A stretch of 64,000 bases of DNA from Dokdonella_A ginsengisoli (GTDB lineage: Bacteria > Pseudomonadota > Gammaproteobacteria > Xanthomonadales > Rhodanobacteraceae): positions 365,481 through 429,480 of the forward strand of contig NZ_JBHSHD010000006.1 in the NCBI RefSeq assembly GCF_042652785.1, written 5' to 3'. Positions within the stretch are counted from its first letter, which is position 1. Every line of letters begins with the position of its first letter. Of this stretch, positions 20,701 through 28,631 are shown in pieces. A model generated the notes under the pieces. The model was not told where the DNA came from and ran no database searches. It saw only the letters and a list, made by a program, of their open reading frames with translations. Position numbers and translations under genes: made by a program.

Positions 20701-23062
20701 CGACAGCGCCTCGTTGAACGGCAATCCGCTGGCCGACCTGCTCGTGACCAAGAGCGGTCCGGCCACGGTGACGCCGGGCGACGACGTCGTCTACACGATC
20801 GTGGTCACCAACCAGGGCCCGAGCGAGGCGACCAACGTCGTCGTCGCCGATGCGACCCCGGCGGGGCTGGTCTTCGTGAGCAACGCCGGTGCCTGCACGA
20901 CGGCCTACCCGTGCTCGATCGGCACGCTGGCGAACGGCGCCAGCGCGACGATCACGACGACGTACAGCGTGCCGGCGAACTACAGCGGCGCCAACCCGAT
21001 CGTGAACACGGCCACGGTGAGCAGCGACACGCCCGATCCGGACCCGACCAACAACCAGGGTTCGGCACAGACGGGCGTGGGGCCGGGCAACGCCGATCTC
21101 TCGATCGTCAAGACCGGTCCGGCCGCGGTCGCCTCGAACGCTGCGATCAGCTACACGCTGCTGATCACCAACAACGGCCCGAGCCCCGCCAACGGCGCCA
21201 GCTACAGCGACGCGGTGCCGGCCGGCATCACCGGCATCACGGCGAGCTGCGGCGGTGAACTCGGCGGCGCGGCCTGCGTGACGCAGCCGACCGTCACCGG
21301 CAACACGGTGGCCGGCACCGTCGGCACCCTGCCGTCGAGCGGCAGCGTGCTCGTCACGATCAACGGCACCGCGCCGCAGGGGCCGCTGACGCTCAGCAAT
21401 GCGGCGACGGTGACGCCGCCGCCGGGCGTCAACGATCCGGATCCGAGCGACAACCAGGACGACGTCGACACCGCGGTGGGTGCACCGACGGCGGACCTGG
21501 CCGTGCAGAAGACCGGTCCGGCCAGCGCGACACCGGGCACCGAGGTGACCTACACGCTGACGGTGACCAACAACGGCCCGGACGATGCGATCAACGCGAC
21601 GCTGGACGACCCGACGCCGCCGGGCCTGAGCTTCGTCTCGGCGACGCCGCCGTGCGCGGCCGGCTTCCCCTGCGATCTGGGCACGCTCGCCGACGGTGCG
21701 ATCACGACCATCACGGTCACGTTCGCCGTCGACGCGGGTGTCACCGGCGATATCGTGAACACCGCCAATGCCGGCAGCGACACGCCCGATCCGGACCCGA
21801 GCAACAACGACGACAGCGTGACGACGCCGCTCGCGCCGCAGGCGAACCTGGCGGCGGTGAAGACCGGTCCGGCGGTCGTCGGCACGGGCGGTGCGATCGG
21901 CTACACGGTCGTCGTCAGCAACGCGGGGCCGGGTGACGCCGACGGCGCGCTGTTCAGCGATCCGGTTCCGGCCGGCATCACCGGCGTGACCGCGGCGTGC
22001 GGCAGCCCGACCGGCGGCGCCGCCTGCGGTCCGGTCGACGTCGTCGGCAACACGGTGACGAGCACGATCACCACGCTGCCGGCCGGCGGATCGGTGACCT
22101 TCACCCTCGGCGGCACGGCGCCGGCGAACGCGACCGGGCTGACCAACACGGCCGGCGTGGAGCCGCCGCCGGGCACGACGGATCCCGATCCCAGCGACAA
22201 CGAGGACTCGGTCGACACCGACGTGGTCGAGACGGCGACCGCCGCCGACCTCGCCGTCGTCAAGACCGGTCCGGCGAACGTCGCCGCGGGAAGCGATGCG
22301 ATCTACACGATCGTGGTGACCAACCACGGTCCCGATCCGGCCGTCAACGTGGTGGTGGGCGATCCGACGCCGAGCGGACTGGTGTTCGTGTCGAACGCGG
22401 GCGCCTGCACGACGGCGTACCCGTGCGCGATCGGCAGCCTGGCCAGCGGCGCCAGCGCGACCATCACGACGACCTATGCGGTGCCCGCCGCCTACGCCGG
22501 TCCGGATCCGATCGTGAACACGGCGAACGCGACCAGCGATACGCCGGATCCGGACGCGTCCAACAACAGCGACACGGCCACGACGCCGCTGGCCGGCACG
22601 CCGGGAGCGGACCTCGTCGTGACCAAGACCGGTCCGGGCAGCGCGACCGCGGGGCAGACGATCAGCTACGCGATCCAGGTCGTCAATCACGGTCCCGACG
22701 CCGTGGCCGACGCGGTGCTCGACGATCCGACCCCGGCGGGCCTGACGTACGTCTCGTCCAACGCGCCGTGCGCCGGCGGGTTCCCGTGCGCCCTGCCGCC
22801 GCTGGCGAACGGTGCGAGCGTGAGCTTCACGGTCACCTACACCGTGCAGCCGGGCTACAGCGGCACGATCGCCAATGTCGCCACTGCGCAGTCGCCGACG
22901 GTGCCGGACCCGGTGCCGGAGAACAACACCAGCACGGTGTCGACGCCGGTGGGCGGCACGCCCGAAGCCAGGCCGGTGCCGGTCGACGCGCGCTGGATGC
23001 TGATGCTGATGAGTGTGCTGCTGATGCTGGCCGGCGTTCCGTACGTGCGCAGGCGGCGCTAG
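14735..23062 (+). CDS. Giant secreted DUF11-repeat protein with C-terminal sorting-type anchor
   Basis: 2,775 residues. An Arg-rich signal peptide ends at AHA (35-37). The N-terminal third has a first DUF11-like module (from about nt 15600), a propeller-like region (nt 15970-16700, repeated DPxTG), a SpaA-like stretch, a DUF11 module (from 17032) and a second propeller (17430-18120). From 18139 to 22950 there are thirteen successive DUF11 modules at about 370-nt spacing, each opening with a form of ADLxVxKTGP and containing NxGPxxA. The tail has PVPVDARW, a hydrophobic helix and RRRR, resembling an IPTL-CTERM/exosortase sorting signal. It is probably a long surface stalk or adhesin. The longer frame from 14633 lacks a ribosome binding site. 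Confidence 0.9.
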   Translation: MRSKFGKYASSRHLIRLRDGILAGACMAALLACPAHATTPGTPGTPQSATPLFIENFQNADPATWVRLTTYAPDIPGTGSTPNLPPKPAGESYTADAPWLTACNGMVLSFNSGGATPAECGAGGWDGVRQLAQALGQVDGMTQAQARQNLAVAAFTQANPGANLTQFRTSVEVPFLAPSTRFVTFSVDAAAISCFAAHPAFQFAIFSGVGAPIPVGSTLDPCAAGTPTQPVEAIGGSAATIINAARFTTNQSYPFTGTSLGVLMRNAQASGGGNDAAFDNIRIYDATPQLDKTFAPSVIAVGDTATLTLTVTNTDELAAKSGFSFTDALPAGLTVAATPAPGNSCGGTVTAAAGSTSVALAGGSLASGVASCAVTVPVIASAVGSYTNGPANITSSTGLNPPANATLIAMSTLGTGCPKVPIYTNTGEGALLLQVWDPTDGTELGSVPLSASYGDIAITADGSVVYGAHFSEALPEGRTIDRIDPSTGAVIGSFEVTGDMATDDVTAINGLSVRGDGNLLAGSYLTSNIYIVDPATGVSTRLGAGFPTDVVSAGDFVTLPDGDILALGAQLDGSVAVYRIPPDLSIFQVGTVGSTYGAAMSGGDLYLIGSAGELYRVESIPTTASTDVLPATLVVNTGLPFYGATSAQDAGDSVCHPAVLTLQKTWVGAQVGDAVSVQASIDGNLIDSMDSLVASPNQTTTDATPITVYGGDVVDFSETFTAGAAADYASALACTGNANPLVGDTLTVGAADTSIVCTYTNTGLSTDLAITKTDGSATYIAGSPITYTIVASNAGPADAIGATVADTIPPSIVSPTWTCTGAGGASCPASGVGDINASVNLPVGGTATFVVAGTVSASASGNLVNTATVAVPGGMSDPVPGNDSATDTDTAAGSPFVCDVSTIFVGQGSPTQLNAAVYGSGGTATFNPIGPASDWIYNAVAYRDADRFIYAITQARNAANPAGHLLRIDPTTGLAADLGAITGPLATSGANIGAFDASDNYWIAISAGTAIYRLDLTTRVATPVNLVPSQAINVSDFTYADGFLWGVTNSVQTLVRIDPATGNIAQFPVPFIPAGTYGAIWTFGNGNLGLSNNVSGVIYQIAVTNPAGTPTLTLVSASPGPSSSNNDGTACIAPPVDLGIVKTGPATAAPGGALSWNLLVTNHGPGASSGFTVSDVVPAGVTGVASPTPGCTVAGNTVTCVGGALASGDTFTITITGNAPNPFTAALTNTATVTGNEQDPNPANDTADATVAPQPPQLTVSKTATPNPFVVGQSGSYVITVQNAGTGPTTAPITVADTLPSGVTFVSAAGAGWSCTGAPALSCTFAGTLAAGATTTLTIDVTVNAGATNADNSATASGGGDPGCPAAGRCTGTVVVPVSAIADLGITKTDGSTIYTPGSPITYTIVASNAGPSIAVGATVVDTIPPGITGATWTAVYSAGASGPPGGTGSINATVTIPAGGTATFTLTGTVDANATGPLTNTATVASPADTPDPVPGNNSATDTDAQGPQLTVAKSATPNPFVVGQPASYAIVVTNSGGAPTSAPITIADTLPAGITLTTSGGAGWTCTGTTALSCTFSGTLAAGASTTLTLNVDVAASAANGDNTATASGGGDPGCPAATRCVGTVVVPVTPVADIAVLKTVDNATPNVGEQVTFTITATNLGPNDATGVAITDSLPFGMTLVSATPSAGTFDAASGLWTIGNLPDGASQTLTLTVSIDVAGTLTNHAVVSASDQTDPDTSNNSAAAAVNAEPSADIGILKTVDDAAPNVGSDVTYTLTVTNHGPNDATGVEITDNLPAGVSFASAVPSQGSYDSGSGVWIVGALANGASATLTITVHVDQAGPITNTATVTHQDQFDPNPTNNSSGTTINGQSADLAVTKTVDNAAPTVGEQVTFTITIHNNGPSDATNVVLTDQLPATLSFVSAAPSQGSYDPAGGLWTIGTLTAAGPTSTATLTITATVVDAGATTNTATVTGADQPDPNPANNSDSASLNGNPLADLLVTKSGPATVTPGDDVVYTIVVTNQGPSEATNVVVADATPAGLVFVSNAGACTTAYPCSIGTLANGASATITTTYSVPANYSGANPIVNTATVSSDTPDPDPTNNQGSAQTGVGPGNADLSIVKTGPAAVASNAAISYTLLITNNGPSPANGASYSDAVPAGITGITASCGGELGGAACVTQPTVTGNTVAGTVGTLPSSGSVLVTINGTAPQGPLTLSNAATVTPPPGVNDPDPSDNQDDVDTAVGAPTADLAVQKTGPASATPGTEVTYTLTVTNNGPDDAINATLDDPTPPGLSFVSATPPCAAGFPCDLGTLADGAITTITVTFAVDAGVTGDIVNTANAGSDTPDPDPSNNDDSVTTPLAPQANLAAVKTGPAVVGTGGAIGYTVVVSNAGPGDADGALFSDPVPAGITGVTAACGSPTGGAACGPVDVVGNTVTSTITTLPAGGSVTFTLGGTAPANATGLTNTAGVEPPPGTTDPDPSDNEDSVDTDVVETATAADLAVVKTGPANVAAGSDAIYTIVVTNHGPDPAVNVVVGDPTPSGLVFVSNAGACTTAYPCAIGSLASGASATITTTYAVPAAYAGPDPIVNTANATSDTPDPDASNNSDTATTPLAGTPGADLVVTKTGPGSATAGQTISYAIQVVNHGPDAVADAVLDDPTPAGLTYVSSNAPCAGGFPCALPPLANGASVSFTVTYTVQPGYSGTIANVATAQSPTVPDPVPENNTSTVSTPVGGTPEARPVPVDARWMLMLMSVLLMLAGVPYVRRRR

Positions 23063-23510
23063 TCCGCCGCGAGGAAGCCCCCGGGAGCGTCACGCCCCGG
23101 GGGCCACCGCCGAGGCATTGCGTGTCCGGCGGGCGGCGTGGACTGCCGCCCTCCGCGCCGCGCGACTTCGCCAGGGTGGCCGCCGTCGGCGTATTCCGCA
23201 CGGTGCCGGCGTTTCTGCGTCCCCGGCCTCCGCCGGTGCGGCGGGGCGTGATCACGCCGTCGCGAAAGGCCCTCCCTCACGAACGCACCGATCGTCCCTT
23301 CGACGCGATTCAAGGGAGCGTTGAACAACGTTCACCGGTCCCGGCCGGCGGATCGCATTGCACGTCGTGCGCATACGTGAAAATTCGTAATACCCTTCAC
23401 CGTTCGATTCCCGAGGGGCGAATCCACGTAGGATTGATGCGCGCCTGAAGGCATTGCGGGGCATGCCTCCAGACGCCGGGTCCGATCGATGCTGCTTCCG
23501 GCGTGAGCCT
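23063..23510. other. Spacer between DUF11 gene and second sigma factor gene
   Basis: About 450 bp. It holds a terminator-like hairpin at 23077-23104 just after the DUF11 stop and the presumed promoter of the second sigma factor/kinase pair. A locally AT-rich segment with GTGAAAATTCGTAATACC near 23376-23394 is the likeliest promoter zone. No gene is supported here. Confidence 0.5.
23077..23104 (+). terminator. Strong hairpin after DUF11 gene
   Basis: GCCCCCGGG (23077-23085) pairs perfectly with CCCGGGGGC (23096-23104), 15 bp after the DUF11 stop codon. There is no T-run, so this may be an RNA-stabilising or rho-assisted end rather than a classical intrinsic terminator. Confidence 0.55.
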
Positions 23511-24047
23511 ATGACTCAGATCCAGCCCGATGTCGCGCTGTCCCCCGATGCGGTCACGCAGACGACGTTCAACCAGGTCTATGCGGACCTGCGCCGGCGG
23601 GCGCGCAAGCTGCTGGCCAGCCACCAGACCAGTTCGCTGAACACCACCGCGCTGGTCCACGAGGCCTATCTGAAGTTCGGCCGGTCGCCCCGAGCCGCCG
23701 GCAACACCCTGCATTTCTTCAACGCCGCCTCGATGGCGATGCGCCAGGTCATCGTCGACCACGCGCGCTATCTGAATGCACGCAAGCGCAGCGCCGAAGT
23801 CGTCGTGACCCTGGGCGACCACGTCAACGAGGAAAGCGTCGTGACCGCCGGCGAGACGATACGGCTGGACGACGCGCTCGAGGCGCTGCGCACGCACGAT
23901 GCGTCGCTGGCGCAGGTCGTGGACCTGCACTTCTTCGCCGGCCTGGGCTTCTCCGAAATCGCCGCGTTGCGCCGCGTGTCGCTGAGCACGATCGAGCGGG
24001 AGTGGCGCGCCGCCCGCGCGCTGCTGTACCGCGACATGGCGGAGTAG
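23511..24047 (+). CDS. ECF-type sigma factor of the kinase-linked TIGR02999/ECF43 type (second copy)
   Basis: 178 residues: region 2 (about 17-95) and region 4 (about 125-178, with LGFSEIAALRRVSLSTIEREW). As in the first copy, the acidic region 2 motif is replaced: Asn44-Thr-Thr-Ala (LNTTALVHEAYLKF), offering Thr45/Thr46 as possible phosphorylation sites. It shares the family core with the first sigma factor but differs widely elsewhere, so it is not a recent duplicate. The stop is only three bases before the kinase start, so the two are translationally linked. Confidence 0.9.
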   Translation: MTQIQPDVALSPDAVTQTTFNQVYADLRRRARKLLASHQTSSLNTTALVHEAYLKFGRSPRAAGNTLHFFNAASMAMRQVIVDHARYLNARKRSAEVVVTLGDHVNEESVVTAGETIRLDDALEALRTHDASLAQVVDLHFFAGLGFSEIAALRRVSLSTIEREWRAARALLYRDMAE

Positions 24048-24050
24048 GCC

Positions 24051-27000
24051 TTGGATCCCGCCGTCGCGGCGTTGCTGCGCGAGGCGCTGGGCCTGCCCGA
24101 GGCGGTGCGCGAAGCATGGATCGACGCGGCCTGTGCGGGCGATTCCCGGCTCGCCGCCGAAGTGCGCGAACTGCTGCGCCGCGATGCGCAGCGAGGCGGC
24201 ATCCTCGACCGGCCTCTGGGCGCGCTCGCCCGGGGTCTGCAGCTGCGCAGCGACGAGAGCGAAGGATCACAGGACCTGGTCGGCCAGCGTGTCGGGCCGT
24301 TCCGTCTCACGGCGCTGCTCGGCAGCGGCGGCATGGGCGTGGTCTATCTGGCCGAACGCGCGGACGCGGCGCCGGAGCGGCCGGTCGCGCTGAAGCTGCT
24401 GCGCCACGAGAAGCTGCACGGCGATGCGCAGGTGCGGTTCGCGCGCGAACGCCGCATTCTCGAGCGCCTGTCCCATCCGAACATCGCACGCCTGATCGAC
24501 GGCGGCCTGGACGAGCACGGCCATCCGTGGATCGCGATGGAATACATCGACGGCGAGCCGCTCATCGGCTGGTGCGATGCGCGCCGGCTCGGCATCGCCG
24601 AGCGCCTGCGCCTGCTGCTGGACCTGTGCGACGCCGTCGAGTACGCGCATCGGAACTCGATCGTCCATCGCGACATCAAGTCGAGCAACGTGCTCGTCGA
24701 TCGCCACGGTATCGCCAAGCTGTTCGACTTCGGCATCGCCAAGCAGCTCGACGAGGACGACTCCGAGGTGCCCGCGACGGACACGAAGGCGCGCCTGCTC
24801 ACGCCCGTGTATGCCGCGCCCGAGCAGATCCGCGGCGAGAAGGTGACGACGGCGACGGACGTGCACGCGCTCGGCCTGCTTCTGTACGAGCTGCTCTGCG
24901 GGCGGCGCGCATACGGCGGCGAGACGGTCGCGCAGTTCGACCTGCTGCGCGAGATACTCGAGCGCGACGCGCCGTCGATGAGCGCGCGGCTGATGTCGTC
25001 GGAGGTTCCCGCCGCGCGCGACATCGCCGCCGAACGCGGCCTCGGCGAACGCGCGCTGCAGCGCCTGCTGCGCGGCGACCTGCACTACATCGTCGCCAAG
25101 GCGCTGCGCAAGGAGCCGCAGGCGCGCTACCGCACCGTCGCCGGGTTCAGTGACGACCTGCGCCGCCATCTCGCCGGTGAACCGGTGCTCGCCGTCGACG
25201 GCGCGCGCGCCTACCGCCTGCGCAAGTTCGTCGCGCAGCACCGGCTCGCGGTCGGCCTCGCCTCGACCGCCCTGCTGCTCCTGCTCGCCGCCCTGGTCGG
25301 CATGGCCTGGCTGGGTGCCCGGCTGCGCACGCAGGCCGAGCGCGCGGACCGGCAATCGCGCACCGCCGTGGCCACGCGCGACTTCCTGCTCGACCTGTTC
25401 AAGGCGGCCTCGCCCGAACGCACGCTCGGCAACGTTCCCAGTGCGGTCGAACTCGTCGAGATCGGCAAGAAGAGCGCGCAAAGCCAGCTCGACGCGCAGC
25501 CGGAGCTGCAGGCCCAGCTGCTGCGCACGGTCGGCAACATCTACGTCAACCTGGGCAGGTACGACTCGGCGCTGTCCACGCTCGGCCAGGCGCGCGGCAT
25601 TTCCGGGATCGAGTCCGGCGACACCTCCGTGGCGACGATGCAGCTGGACGTGGACATCGCGTACGCGACCTACATGGCGCACCGCAATTCCGATCAGGTA
25701 CGGCCGCTGCTCGAGCGCATCGTCGCCACGCAGCGGGAGCTGCCCGCGGCGCAGCGCACGCTGCTGGTGCCGGCATTGACGAAGCTGGGTCTGCTCGAAG
25801 TCGACCGCAGCCAGTACGCGCGCGCCGAGAAAGTGCTGCGCGAGGCGGTCGATCTGGCGCGTGCCGAGGGCGAGGCCGGGCAACGCCCGTTGAGGGAGGC
25901 CCTGCTGGCGCTGTCCAACGCGGTGAGCCTGGGCCGGCAATCGTCCAGCTCGGTCGACCTGCTGCGCGAAGCACTGGCGATCGCCAGCCGCACGCTGCCG
26001 GCGGACGATCCGGATCGCGCCAACCTGCAACTGAACCTGGCCGCCGCGCTCGCCGTCAACGGCCGGCTCGGCGAAGGCGAGGCGATCCTGCGCGAGGTCG
26101 TCGAAACGCAGAAGCGCGTTCTCGGAGAGCGGCATCCGCAGTACGTCGTGAGCCTGGTCACGCTGGCGGACGTGCTGTCGCGCGAGCAGAAGTTCGACGA
26201 AGCCGAAGCGCTGTTCGCGCAGGCGCTGGCGATCGCCGAAGGCGTCGACAAGACGGGCGACGTGGTCGTGCTGTGCCTGCGCCGCCTGGCGTTCGTGAAG
26301 CAGCAGCAGGGCGACCCGGCGGCGGCGCTGCCCTACGCCGAGCGCGCGCTCGAGACGGGCATGGCCAAGTACGGCGAGGACAACGTGCGCACGCTCGACG
26401 CGGGCCTGACCCTCGTCGACATCCAGCTGCGCATCGGCGAATACGCCAAAGCCGAAGCGATGGCGCGCGACGTCCTCGCCCGCACCAAGCGCCTGAGCAT
26501 GCCGCTGATGGTGTCGTTCGCCTCGATCCGGCTCGGCCAGGTCCTGCGCGGCGCCGGCCGTCCCGCGGAAGCGGTGCCGCATCTTCGCCGCGCCATCGAT
26601 ACCCTCGATGCGAGCCGCGGCGAGCGCAACCTCGATTCGCTCACCTCCCTGCTCGAGCTGACGAAGGCCGAGCGCGACGTGGGCCACGTCGAGATCGCGC
26701 GCGAACGCGCCCGCGCGGCGGCGGCGTTCGCGCCCGGTACGCTGCCGGTCGACGACGTCAGGATGGTGCAGGTGCGCGCACTGCTCGCGCAGCTGGATTA
26801 CCTGCAGGAGCGTTGCGCCGGGCCGGCGCTGGCGGATCTGGAAGCGTTCCGCGCCCGTCTCGAGCGCGATACGCCGAAGGCGACGGGCGCGATCGCCGGC
26901 GCCGCGCTGATGGCGAACCTGTGCCGGCGGCAGCTGCTGGGCCGCGCGGCGGCCGATCCGCGCAACGACGTGCCGGTCCGGACCTATGCCACGCAGATCC

Positions 27001-27065
27001 TGCAGATCGCCGCAGCTGATCCGTTCTATCGCAAGATGGCGGCGCAGGCGCTGGGCAGGAAGTAG
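24051..27065 (+). CDS. Membrane Ser/Thr protein kinase with TPR sensor region (second copy)
   Basis: 1,004 residues. An N-terminal helical segment (1-75) precedes the kinase domain (about 80-375) with Gly loop GSGGMG (91-96), Lys115, catalytic loop HRDIKSSN (206-213) and DFG (226-228). One membrane helix near 402-425 (LASTALLLLLAALVGMAWLG) leads to a long tetratricopeptide region with repeated A-x-x-x-L-x-x-A pairs, probably periplasmic. Translation appears to start at TTG 24051, three bases after the sigma factor stop, with GGCGGAG upstream. No ATG lies near enough to keep the conserved N-terminus. The weak start may keep kinase levels low relative to the sigma factor. Confidence 0.9.
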   Translation: MDPAVAALLREALGLPEAVREAWIDAACAGDSRLAAEVRELLRRDAQRGGILDRPLGALARGLQLRSDESEGSQDLVGQRVGPFRLTALLGSGGMGVVYLAERADAAPERPVALKLLRHEKLHGDAQVRFARERRILERLSHPNIARLIDGGLDEHGHPWIAMEYIDGEPLIGWCDARRLGIAERLRLLLDLCDAVEYAHRNSIVHRDIKSSNVLVDRHGIAKLFDFGIAKQLDEDDSEVPATDTKARLLTPVYAAPEQIRGEKVTTATDVHALGLLLYELLCGRRAYGGETVAQFDLLREILERDAPSMSARLMSSEVPAARDIAAERGLGERALQRLLRGDLHYIVAKALRKEPQARYRTVAGFSDDLRRHLAGEPVLAVDGARAYRLRKFVAQHRLAVGLASTALLLLLAALVGMAWLGARLRTQAERADRQSRTAVATRDFLLDLFKAASPERTLGNVPSAVELVEIGKKSAQSQLDAQPELQAQLLRTVGNIYVNLGRYDSALSTLGQARGISGIESGDTSVATMQLDVDIAYATYMAHRNSDQVRPLLERIVATQRELPAAQRTLLVPALTKLGLLEVDRSQYARAEKVLREAVDLARAEGEAGQRPLREALLALSNAVSLGRQSSSSVDLLREALAIASRTLPADDPDRANLQLNLAAALAVNGRLGEGEAILREVVETQKRVLGERHPQYVVSLVTLADVLSREQKFDEAEALFAQALAIAEGVDKTGDVVVLCLRRLAFVKQQQGDPAAALPYAERALETGMAKYGEDNVRTLDAGLTLVDIQLRIGEYAKAEAMARDVLARTKRLSMPLMVSFASIRLGQVLRGAGRPAEAVPHLRRAIDTLDASRGERNLDSLTSLLELTKAERDVGHVEIARERARAAAAFAPGTLPVDDVRMVQVRALLAQLDYLQERCAGPALADLEAFRARLERDTPKATGAIAGAALMANLCRRQLLGRAAADPRNDVPVRTYATQILQIAAADPFYRKMAAQALGRK

Positions 27066-27092
27066 CGCAAGCCGTTCGCGCGGCGCGCGCGG

Positions 27093-28631
27093 TCAACGCC
27101 GGCCGCGTTGCCCGGCGGAGTCGCCGTGCGGCGAATCGGGCAGGTCGTAACCGCCGCCGAGCGCCTTGATCAGCGAAATTTCCGCAGCCAGGCGCTTGCC
27201 CTGCGTGTCGGCGAGCTGGGCTTCCTCGCTCAGCAGCGGAATCTGCGCCTCCAGCGCGGCGACGCGCGAAACCAGGCCGCGGTCCCGGTGCGCCTGGGCG
27301 TCGTCGGCGCCCTGGCGTACCTGCAGGTACTTCTCCTGCTCGAGCCGCGCCTGCTCCTCCATGCCCTGCATCTGGGTGGCGGCGACGGCGACGTCACGTA
27401 CCGCGTTCAGCACCGCCTGGTTGTACTGCTCGATCAGCGTGTTGCTGGCGGTGCGCGCCTTGCGCAGGTTGGCGTTGAGCTGGCCGCCGTCGAACAACGG
27501 CAGGGTCAGGCCCGGCACCAGGCGGAACTGGCGGCTGTTGATGTGCAGCACGTCATCGATGCGGATCGCGTTGAAGCCGAGCAGGGCCTTGATGTCGAAG
27601 CTCGGATAGAACGCGGCCCTGGCCGCGTCGATCTGGTCGAACGAGGACTGCACGTACCAGCGCAGCACGACGAGATCGGGCCGGTGCGAGAGCAACGCGT
27701 AGGACAGCGTCGCCGGCAGCTGGGGCTGTGGCTGCGGCAGGGGCACCGCCTGGATCGCGGCGAAGTCGTCCGCGCCGGCGCCGACCAGGGCGCGCAGCAC
27801 TTCGCGCAATCCGATCACCTGCGTGTGCGCCAGCGACAGCAGCTGTTCGGTCTGCAGTAGCTGTTCGTTGGCCTTGGCGACCACGGTCTGCGTGATCAGG
27901 CCGCGTTCCTTGCGCGCCTTCATCGCGGCGACGGACTCGGCGAGGATGTCGCGCGTCCGCTCGAGCAGCGCGATCTTGCGCAGGGTCGTCTGCAGGCTGA
28001 AATAGGTCTGCGCGACGGTGGTGGCGATTTCCAGTTCCACCGCGGCCGCTTCGGCCAGCTGCGCGTTCTGCGCGCCGATGGTGGCGTCGACCGCCGAGCG
28101 CTGCAGGCCCCACAGGTCGAACACGTAGCTGCCGGCGATGCCGGCCGAGGACACGGTGCCGTCGCGCGCGCCGGAGTTGTAGCCGCCGTCGTCCAGGCCG
28201 GGCACCGGGTCGGTGATCGAGAACGGCCCGACGCGGCCGTCGGCATCGGACCATTGCCGGTACACGCGGGTGAACGCGGCGGCCTTGAACTGCGTCGCCG
28301 CGCGCGCACGGCGTACGTCCGCGCGTGCCTGCTCGACGCGCTCGCGCGCGACGCGCACGCCGGGCGAATCGGCCAGGCCGCGTTCGATCAGCGTGTTCAG
28401 CTGTGCGTCGTCGTAGCGCGTCCACCAGCGCGCCGGCGGCCAGCCGTCGCGGGCGAGGCGGATGTCCGTGGCCAGGTCGATGCGTTCCGGCGCGATCATC
28501 GGCTTCGGCGCGCTGTCTTCGCGGATCAGCGCGCACGACGACAGCGCGCCGAGCAGGACGAGGAAGCCGCTGCGCATCCAGCGCATGCGGCTTCGCCGCG
28601 AAGGGTCGAACGGGGCTGTGCGGCCGGTCAT
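27093..28631 (-). CDS. mdtP: Outer-membrane efflux lipoprotein, NodT/MdtP type
   Basis: 512 residues: a TolC-like outer-membrane channel of the RND/NodT lipoprotein subfamily. The signal ends at a lipobox (LSSC) after the hydrophobic stretch FLVLLGALSSC. Two outer-membrane efflux repeats are visible, each with long coiled-coil helices (for example AAAVELEIATTVAQTYFSLQ and NTLIEQYNQAVLNAVRDVA) and SYALLSHRPDLV. It forms the exit duct for the pump made with the two upstream genes. The ATG overlaps the stop of the FUSC gene by four bases. Order and families match E. coli ytcA-mdtN-mdtO-mdtP. Confidence 0.9.
   Translation of the reverse strand: MTGRTAPFDPSRRSRMRWMRSGFLVLLGALSSCALIREDSAPKPMIAPERIDLATDIRLARDGWPPARWWTRYDDAQLNTLIERGLADSPGVRVARERVEQARADVRRARAATQFKAAAFTRVYRQWSDADGRVGPFSITDPVPGLDDGGYNSGARDGTVSSAGIAGSYVFDLWGLQRSAVDATIGAQNAQLAEAAAVELEIATTVAQTYFSLQTTLRKIALLERTRDILAESVAAMKARKERGLITQTVVAKANEQLLQTEQLLSLAHTQVIGLREVLRALVGAGADDFAAIQAVPLPQPQPQLPATLSYALLSHRPDLVVLRWYVQSSFDQIDAARAAFYPSFDIKALLGFNAIRIDDVLHINSRQFRLVPGLTLPLFDGGQLNANLRKARTASNTLIEQYNQAVLNAVRDVAVAATQMQGMEEQARLEQEKYLQVRQGADDAQAHRDRGLVSRVAALEAQIPLLSEEAQLADTQGKRLAAEISLIKALGGGYDLPDSPHGDSAGQRGRR

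Noticed and set aside
14582..22690. 2,702-codon open frame on the minus strand opposite the DUF11 gene
   Set aside because: It is a shadow of the repetitive GC-rich DUF11 gene: its product is Arg/His/Asp-rich low complexity with no domain, and the plus-strand frame has a signal peptide and recognisable repeats.
17030..22950. Regular DNA repetition suggesting a CRISPR or satellite array
   Set aside because: The period (about 370 nt) and continuous coding frame show that these are protein domain repeats.
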